From the NCBI GenBank assembly GCA_022385805.1, contig MU277725.1:69752-133751 (forward strand): a stretch of 64,000 bases of DNA. Direction: 5' to 3'. Positions 58,960 through 64,000 of the stretch are shown piece by piece. Origin of the DNA: Pilatotrama ljubarskyi. Its lineage: Eukaryota > Basidiomycota > Agaricomycetes > Polyporales > Polyporaceae. How positions within the stretch are numbered: position 1 is the first letter of the stretch; each line of letters opens with the position of its first letter. Below the pieces are notes generated by a model, which was given only the letters and a program-made list of their open reading frames with translations, did not search any database and was not told where the DNA came from. The position numbers and the translations under genes were made by a program.

Positions 58960-59738
58960 TCAACCTTCGGAAGTGTCCATCTGGGCGAGAGCTGGGTCTA
59001 GGACGTCAGCGGGAACGGAAGGTTCGGGCTGCGGCTCGTTCAGGGCGGCGGGTGGCTCCTCTGCGGCGCGATTATTGCCCTTTGCCTGCGATTTGGTCGT
59101 CCCTCCACGCTTCTTGCCTCCACGACCGCGGCGGGACGAGCCGGACTGGGTACCCATGACATGATCCATCTGCGTCTTGACCTTCTTTGCGACCGTGCTC
59201 CCTTTCGACGTCGAACTAGGAGGGCCATCGGGAGCTGCGCCTTCTCCTTTCGGCCTGAGTTCCACCTCTTTGAAACGGATCCTCCGTTCCGTAGTGGCAA
59301 CGTGTACCAGGGGCTTTTTTCCCTGCGCATGCTGGTGCTGTTGATCGTCTGGAACGGCCATGTCAGTCAGCCTGGAATGCTCTCGGCAGCTTCACTCCAC
59401 AGCTCGAGGTGGACGTACCGCTTGCTTCTGCGAAAAGGAGCTCCGTTCCCAGCAGAGACTGATGCTGTCCTTTCAGTTTCGTTCCGGAGAGTTGTAGATA
59501 GGGTGTGGGTGTATCCAACCCCTGCGGTCACGGGTCCTACGCATATGAACTTCAGCATGTTTTGAACGAGCAGTCTACTCACAATGAGGCGGTATGAGGA
59601 TGAACTGGGCACGAGCGTGGGCTCTATAGTGCCGAGGTCGAGTGTGACATACTCGACCTCTTCCTCAGACTCGTATTCATCATCGGGCCCGAAGCCTTCG
59701 ACATGTTTGTATCCAGGGAACAAAGATGATGAAGCCAT
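58960..59738 (-). CDS. TFIIIC subunit with triple-barrel domain (Tau55/Sfc7/GTF3C6 type)
   Basis: RNA polymerase III assembly factor subunit. Exons 59738-59583, 59521-59419 and 59348-58960 give 215 residues. The domain begins EVEYVTLDLGTIEPTLVPSS, continues GLDTPTPYLQLSGTKLKG and LGTELLFAEA, which is the TFIIIC triple-barrel pattern, and ends near HVATTERRIRFKEVELRPK. The C-terminal third is low-complexity and basic (GRGGKKRG) then acidic. The acidic DDEYESEEEVEY segment before the barrel is usual. Start chosen at the ATG before ASSSLFPGYKH. Divergent from histone H4 with 264 bp between starts. Confidence 0.8.
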
Positions 59739-60002
59739 CCGGCTGAGCGCCTTCGACCAAGCAGCGTACAAGGCTCTGAAGTCTCAAGGGAAGTGAACCA
59801 GTGCATGGAATGGAGCAGCGAAAGTGCAAGACAAAGCCACACCCGCACGGGCGCCTACGGCCGACGGGTCGACTGAACCTTGGCGCACCGCCGCCGCAGA
59901 CTCGCGCATCCTTCTTGACCACGAACCACCACCTCCTCCGTCAGCGCGAAGGCACACTCCCAGCTTCATCCCCTCCCACCGCTCTCACAACACCGTAACA
60001 CA

Positions 60003-60647
60003 ATGTCTGGCCGTGGAAAGGGTGGCAAGGGCCTCGGAAAGTACGTATCATATCCCGTGTGGCGTCACTGCAAGAGTCACTGTGGCTCGGACGAGTACTG
60101 ACCTCGCCGCGATTCCTAGGGGCGGCGCGAAGCGTCACCGTAAGATTCTCCGTGACAACATTCAGGGTATCACCAAGCCGGTGCGTTAGACATACAAATC
60201 GCGAGGATATGTGCGGAAGGGAGGGCTGATTATGACCTCTGGTGTCTCAGGCCATTCGTCGTCTTGCCCGCCGTGGCGGTGTGAAGCGTATCTCAGGTCT
60301 CATTTACGAGGAGACCCGTGGCGTCCTCAAGATCTTTTTGGAGAACGTACGCGTGCTCACACATTCATCATGACCGCCTGCTAACCCTTTGTTCTCGCAG
60401 GTCATCCGTGACTCCGTACGTGCACGCAGCTGCTACTGAGGCAAAGGGTACGATATGCTTATCAATCTTCTTCTCCCATGCAGGTCACGTACACTGAGCA
60501 CGCCAAGCGGCAAGTCCATCCTTCTCACGCGACATATTCATAACCTTCTAACACGGTGCTCCATGACGCAGGAAGACCGTCACGGCCCTCGACGTCGTGT
60601 ACGCGCTCAAGCGCTCCGGCCGTACCCTGTACGGTTTCGGTGCTTAA
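60003..60647 (+). CDS. HHF1: Histone H4
   Basis: Core nucleosome histone. Six exons: 60003-60040, 60120-60180, 60251-60346, 60401-60415, 60484-60509 and 60572-60647, giving exactly 103 codons including Met. The start [19 protein letters not shown] and the end [11 protein letters not shown] are canonical. Exon 4 is only 15 nt (VIRDS). The last intron begins with a GC donor (AAGCG|GCAAGT) and ends GCAG; the frame and H4 sequence require this. Divergent from the TFIIIC subunit gene. Confidence 0.97.
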
Positions 60648-61201
60648 GCCCGCCCGCTCACGAGCGGTGGCCAAACCGTCCCGACCTTGCCGCAGTGTCT
60701 GCCTTCCTCGCTCTCGCCCAGGATTTGTACTTCTACCAGAATATGCGAATGCGATTGTATGATATTCCTAGGTACAGTGTGTCGCAGGCCGCTTCCCCAA
60801 AGCTGCGTGCTTAAGGTGGGGATGCGCAGCGCTTGAAAGGGCGTCAAGGTAGCGCAAGGGATCGTCCTTCACGGATGTGCAACGGGTGCATCGTTGGCTG
60901 TAATTCGCAATCGGCCTGGCCGTGAAGCTGAATATGGCGATGCAGCATGGTGCGAAGGGTGACCAGTCTGACACCACGTGGCTTATGTCGCACCTAGGCG
61001 TGAGGCGGCCATATTATCCTTGCACGAGTGTTTATGAGGGCCTAAAGGATGGCAGCGCGGTTGTCCCACTACCGCAGACGGTTCTGGGGACTAAGCGGAG
61101 GCATGCGGCATCGTGCAACCTTCATATTGAGACCGAGATGAGAAGGATGAAGAACCCGTCAACCTAACACCGTGACATACCCTCTGCGCATGGTGAACAC
61201 A
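60648..61201. other. Convergent 3' region between histone H4 and the methyltransferase
   Basis: About 550 bases; no gene recognised. It holds the 3' ends of both transcripts. Confidence 0.5.
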
Positions 61202-62239
61202 TCACGATGACGGTTCAGACTGTTCAGACAGCTCCACTTCGGGCTCGGGCTCGGGAACTCCCTTGAAACCCATACAGAGCCAATACGCCTCGGCGGACTC
61301 GGATCGGCTCGAAGGTGGCTTCATGTACTTCACGAGTCGGAAGTGTGGATCCAAGCACTCCTTGCGGAATTTCCCAGACTGCGGGTGTACGAAATGCTTG
61401 AGCCTAGGGACAACAACGCGCAGGTCCGTCAGCAACCCGCAATGAACGCGCGCGCGCACGAGAGACACGTACACCAGCACACCGCCCTTCTTCCTGCCGA
61501 TGCTCTCCCACGTCCTGAGATGGCGCTTCGCGAACTCGAACACGCTCCGCGAGATCTGCAGGCTGGACGCATTGTCTGCGGTAGGGTTCCCTGTGAAGTT
61601 CGCAGCCATATCTGAGAGGATGACGTCCGCCTTGCCGTCTCCGCCAGGCGCATTCCTGAGGAGCTCGGTGATGGTCTCCTCCGCTTCCGGCGAGAGAAAG
61701 TCCATCTGGACGGTCTTGACGCCTGGGATGGGGTCCATGCGGAGGAGGTCGACGGCGATGATCGTGCCGCGCCCGACGCGCGGGGGGCCCCGCTCGGGGG
61801 CGTCCAGGGCAGCCAGATCATACGCCTCTTCCTCATCCTGGAGTTCGTCCGTGCTCCATCCCGCCCCCTTCTTCTCCTGGTTCGCCTTGCTCTTGTCCTT
61901 CAACCCGAACCCCGACGACGGCTCCAGTGGCCCTGCGCCTGGCGCGCCCTTTCCTTTACCTATTGGCTGCCAGTCCACCCAGCCCAGCTTGCCCGAGACG
62001 ACCTGGCTCCAACCTCCCGGCGCGGCGCCGAGGTCGACGACGGTGCGGACGTGGGGCGCGTCGAGAAAGTGGAAGGTCTGGTCGAGCTCAAGGAGCTTGA
62101 ACGCGGAACGCGAGCGGTAGGCGAGGGGAAACGAGAGTCGCGCCTTCACGTACGGGTCGCGGAACTGCCGCGCGAGCCATGCGCGCGCAGATGGTGCGAC
62201 CTTTTTGGAGAGCGCGGGCAGCGTCGGGCGAAAGGGCAT
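61202..62239 (-). CDS. MRM2: FtsJ/RrmJ-type rRNA 2'-O-methyltransferase, mitochondrial Mrm2 class
   Basis: SAM-dependent methylation of a uridine ribose in the large-subunit rRNA. Exons 62239-61473 and 61403-61202 give 322 residues. The start MPFRPTLPALSKKVAPSARA is basic and fits a mitochondrial signal. YRSRSAFKLLEL carries the first catalytic Lys; VVDLGAAPGGWSQ is the SAM-binding motif I; VILSDMA holds the Asp; VLKHF the second Lys; and SAEAYWLC the Glu, completing K-D-K-E. The 69-nt intron keeps the frame open, so unspliced reading would insert 23 residues between LV and LKHF. An unusual Gly/Lys/Asp/Glu-rich insertion of about 70 residues follows motif I. Confidence 0.88.
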   Translation of the reverse strand: MPFRPTLPALSKKVAPSARAWLARQFRDPYVKARLSFPLAYRSRSAFKLLELDQTFHFLDAPHVRTVVDLGAAPGGWSQVVSGKLGWVDWQPIGKGKGAPGAGPLEPSSGFGLKDKSKANQEKKGAGWSTDELQDEEEAYDLAALDAPERGPPRVGRGTIIAVDLLRMDPIPGVKTVQMDFLSPEAEETITELLRNAPGGDGKADVILSDMAANFTGNPTADNASSLQISRSVFEFAKRHLRTWESIGRKKGGVLVYVSLVRARVHCGLLTDLRVVVPRLKHFVHPQSGKFRKECLDPHFRLVKYMKPPSSRSESAEAYWLCMGFKGVPEPEPEVELSEQSEPSS

Positions 62240-62600
62240 CCAGCGATCGTCCTCGGCAGAAAGTGCACCAGAGAGAAGCGTGCGTTCAGTAAGCGCCCAA
62301 AGTGCTACAGTAAAGCAACAAGTGCACGAAGCGCCCAACGCGTCAGCACGAATGCTTGCGAGTCTTCCGCCCGCGATGGAGGTTACGTGCACGCAACGAG
62401 TATATCTCGTGGATTCGATATGATCACGCCACGTACTGACATCCGGAGTCGACCACGACTTTACATACGCAACACTGGTGCTATGCGTCAGGCCTCAAGG
62501 TCTCAACCCTGGACAGCCGGCGTAACAAGATACATCGCGGGCAACTTCGACAAGCATAGGCAAAAAGACCTTCGATGACAGCGCAATCTAAACAAAGGCT

Positions 62601-64000
62601 TCAATTGCCATTGTTCGCCAGCAGGTTGGGCGTGCCATCCGCTGCAGGGTCGAAACAGCGTGAGCCTTCACATCTGCGGCAATGAAGAAGCCCGGTTGCT
62701 CCACTCACGGATATCGGTGAGTACGTTCTGTAGGGCGACATGCGTAACGCGACCCATCATCTCTTCAGGAGAGACGTTCCCAGCAAGACTAATGAAATAC
62801 GCAACGAGGCCTGCAACCTGCTCGTTGCCAAGGAGATCAACACCCAGCCGGGGCAAGGCAGGGTACGACGTACGAGGGGCGACGCAAACGACGTTCCGCT
62901 GTCATATGTGACCGCGGTCTGACTGCCGATCGTGGCCGCCTTGATGCAGTCGCCCGGGGCGAACACAGTGAGGACAGCCCCATAGTTCGAAGTCTTGAGT
63001 CTCGCGTCGTCCACATTGCTCGCGCCAACCGTAATCGCGGTCGCACACCGAGCCGGGCTGACATTCGCCGCGTCGCTCTACCGCGCCAGTGAGCGTCAGC
63101 GATTTACACGACGACCGCTGACTTCGCTCACCGCGCTGTTCCCTGCAGCGGCACAGATGTGGATCCCATGGTCCGTGAGCTGAAGAGGATCCCCAGCGTT
63201 AATCGATGTTCCAACGACAGTGCGGTTCAGGAAGATTTTACCTCTTTGACACCCTTGTCGATATTCTCTTCGGGAGGGCAGAATCCGAAGCTCATGTTGA
63301 CGATGGAGGGGCGCTTCGTCTCTTGGACATGGTTCCAAATCCATCCCATCGCGTCGAAACTGGGATACAGGTCAAGCATCTGTTTCGGACGTGAATTGGC
63401 CATACTCACATGACGGAAGCAGGAGCTTCGCTGGACAGCACACGATTACGGGATGTCAGCTCATTACGAGTCTCATCTGTGAGACCGCATACCCATGCTG
63501 ATCATGCGTCTTTACGGCGATGATACTGGCCTCCTTCGCAACGCCAAGGTGCGTTCCTGCAGCTATGCTTGCAACTTGTGTACCATGCCCATGATCATCG
63601 GCTTGCTGAGGGCGCATCAAGGCTTGTATGAATGTCGCAACCATAGGAATGGCCTCTTTACTTACCGGAAGGCCGGGACGAACCCAGCCCCACGACGCTC
63701 GTCCGCCAAAATCGACCTGTATTTCGATTGTCAGCCTCAATTCATCGGATACGACGGTGCTAGAAGCAGACTGGCTCACATGATCAACATTGACACCGGT
63801 GTCTATGCGGCCATCAGCACACCGTCAGATCCTACTCTGCTGGAAGCTGACGTTAGATGACCATCACTCACCCATGATGTAGATATCCACGTCCTTTCCG
63901 GTGGCCGCGTCGTCGTAGGTGTATCTGAACGGCAACTTGGGATGCTGGCTCATCCTGTTCAGGTTCCACACGGCATCCTCCCTGTGGAGAGAACATCAGA
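62601..64000 (-). CDS. Subtilisin-like serine peptidase S8 (proteinase K type), partial at right edge
   Basis: Visible exons: 63981-63872, 63802-63780, 63716-63666, 63605-63493, 63430-63410, 63359-63242, 63179-63132, 63077-62874, 62817-62709 and 62665-62601. The 5' exons (signal peptide, inhibitor I9 propeptide) lie beyond the window. Catalytic residues: Asp in IYIMDTGV (split over an intron), His in DDHGHGTQVAS, oxyanion Asn in AAGNSAS and Ser in SGTSFASP. INMSFG-like (VNMSFGFCPP) and SPARCATAITVGASN also fit. The end is TPNLLANNGN. The final acceptor (62666) was chosen to keep this ending; an acceptor at about 62673 would give another C-terminus. Probably a secreted or vacuolar endopeptidase. 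Confidence 0.88.

Overview
The window reads as nuclear DNA of a filamentous basidiomycete, probably an agaricomycete of the wood-decay kind. This is inferred from dense genes with many short introns (about 48-75 nt, often with a CTNAC branch motif), GC-rich coding sequence, an array of class I hydrophobin genes, a 14-exon cytochrome P450, FunK1-like kinase debris and a Copia retrotransposon. Genus and species cannot be read from it. No tRNA, rRNA or CRISPR array was recognised. All exon coordinates were worked out by hand from splice signals and reading frame.

Left part (1-16 kb). A Copia element on the minus strand runs off the left edge; its 5' LTR, tRNA-iMet primer site and the gag/protease part of its polyprotein are visible. 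It sits directly upstream of a small PD-(D/E)XK-like gene. A housekeeping block follows: RanGAP (Rna1), the DEAH helicase Prp43, and, divergently from Prp43, the proteasome beta-7 subunit. Next come a decayed FunK1-like kinase gene and a 1075-residue orphan protein with acidic, basic and coiled-coil segments.

Middle part (16-30 kb). A gene-poor stretch holds an eroded MLKL-like helical-domain fragment. It is followed by a cysteine-free secreted protein made almost wholly of Pro-Ser-Leu-Pro-Ile repeats, a small two-helix membrane orphan, an 812-residue mitochondrial-type protein with an internally duplicated unit and two internal presequence-like motifs, and the Cdc12/AspC septin.

Surface-protein region (30-48 kb). 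Two related short secreted proteins and five class I hydrophobin genes lie here, with a P450 among them. One hydrophobin is compact. Two have long N-terminal extensions, one containing a collagen-like Gly-X-Pro tract. Two, on a tandem 2.3-2.6 kb duplication, carry the 8-Cys hydrophobin core followed by a long C-terminal tail of Ser-Leu-Pro repeats. That tail resembles the stand-alone repeat protein at 20 kb. I consider this modular hydrophobin / Ser-Leu-Pro-repeat set the most novel content of the window: the likely theme is surface coat proteins of hyphae or fruit bodies diversifying by adding repeat modules.

Right part (48-64 kb). A WDR8/WRAP73-type WD40 protein and an MFS transporter are followed by about 5 kb of eroded sequence with no convincing gene but a second MLKL-like fragment. 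Then come a TFIIIC triple-barrel subunit and histone H4 (divergent pair), a mitochondrial FtsJ/Mrm2-type rRNA methyltransferase, and a subtilisin-like S8 peptidase that runs off the right edge.
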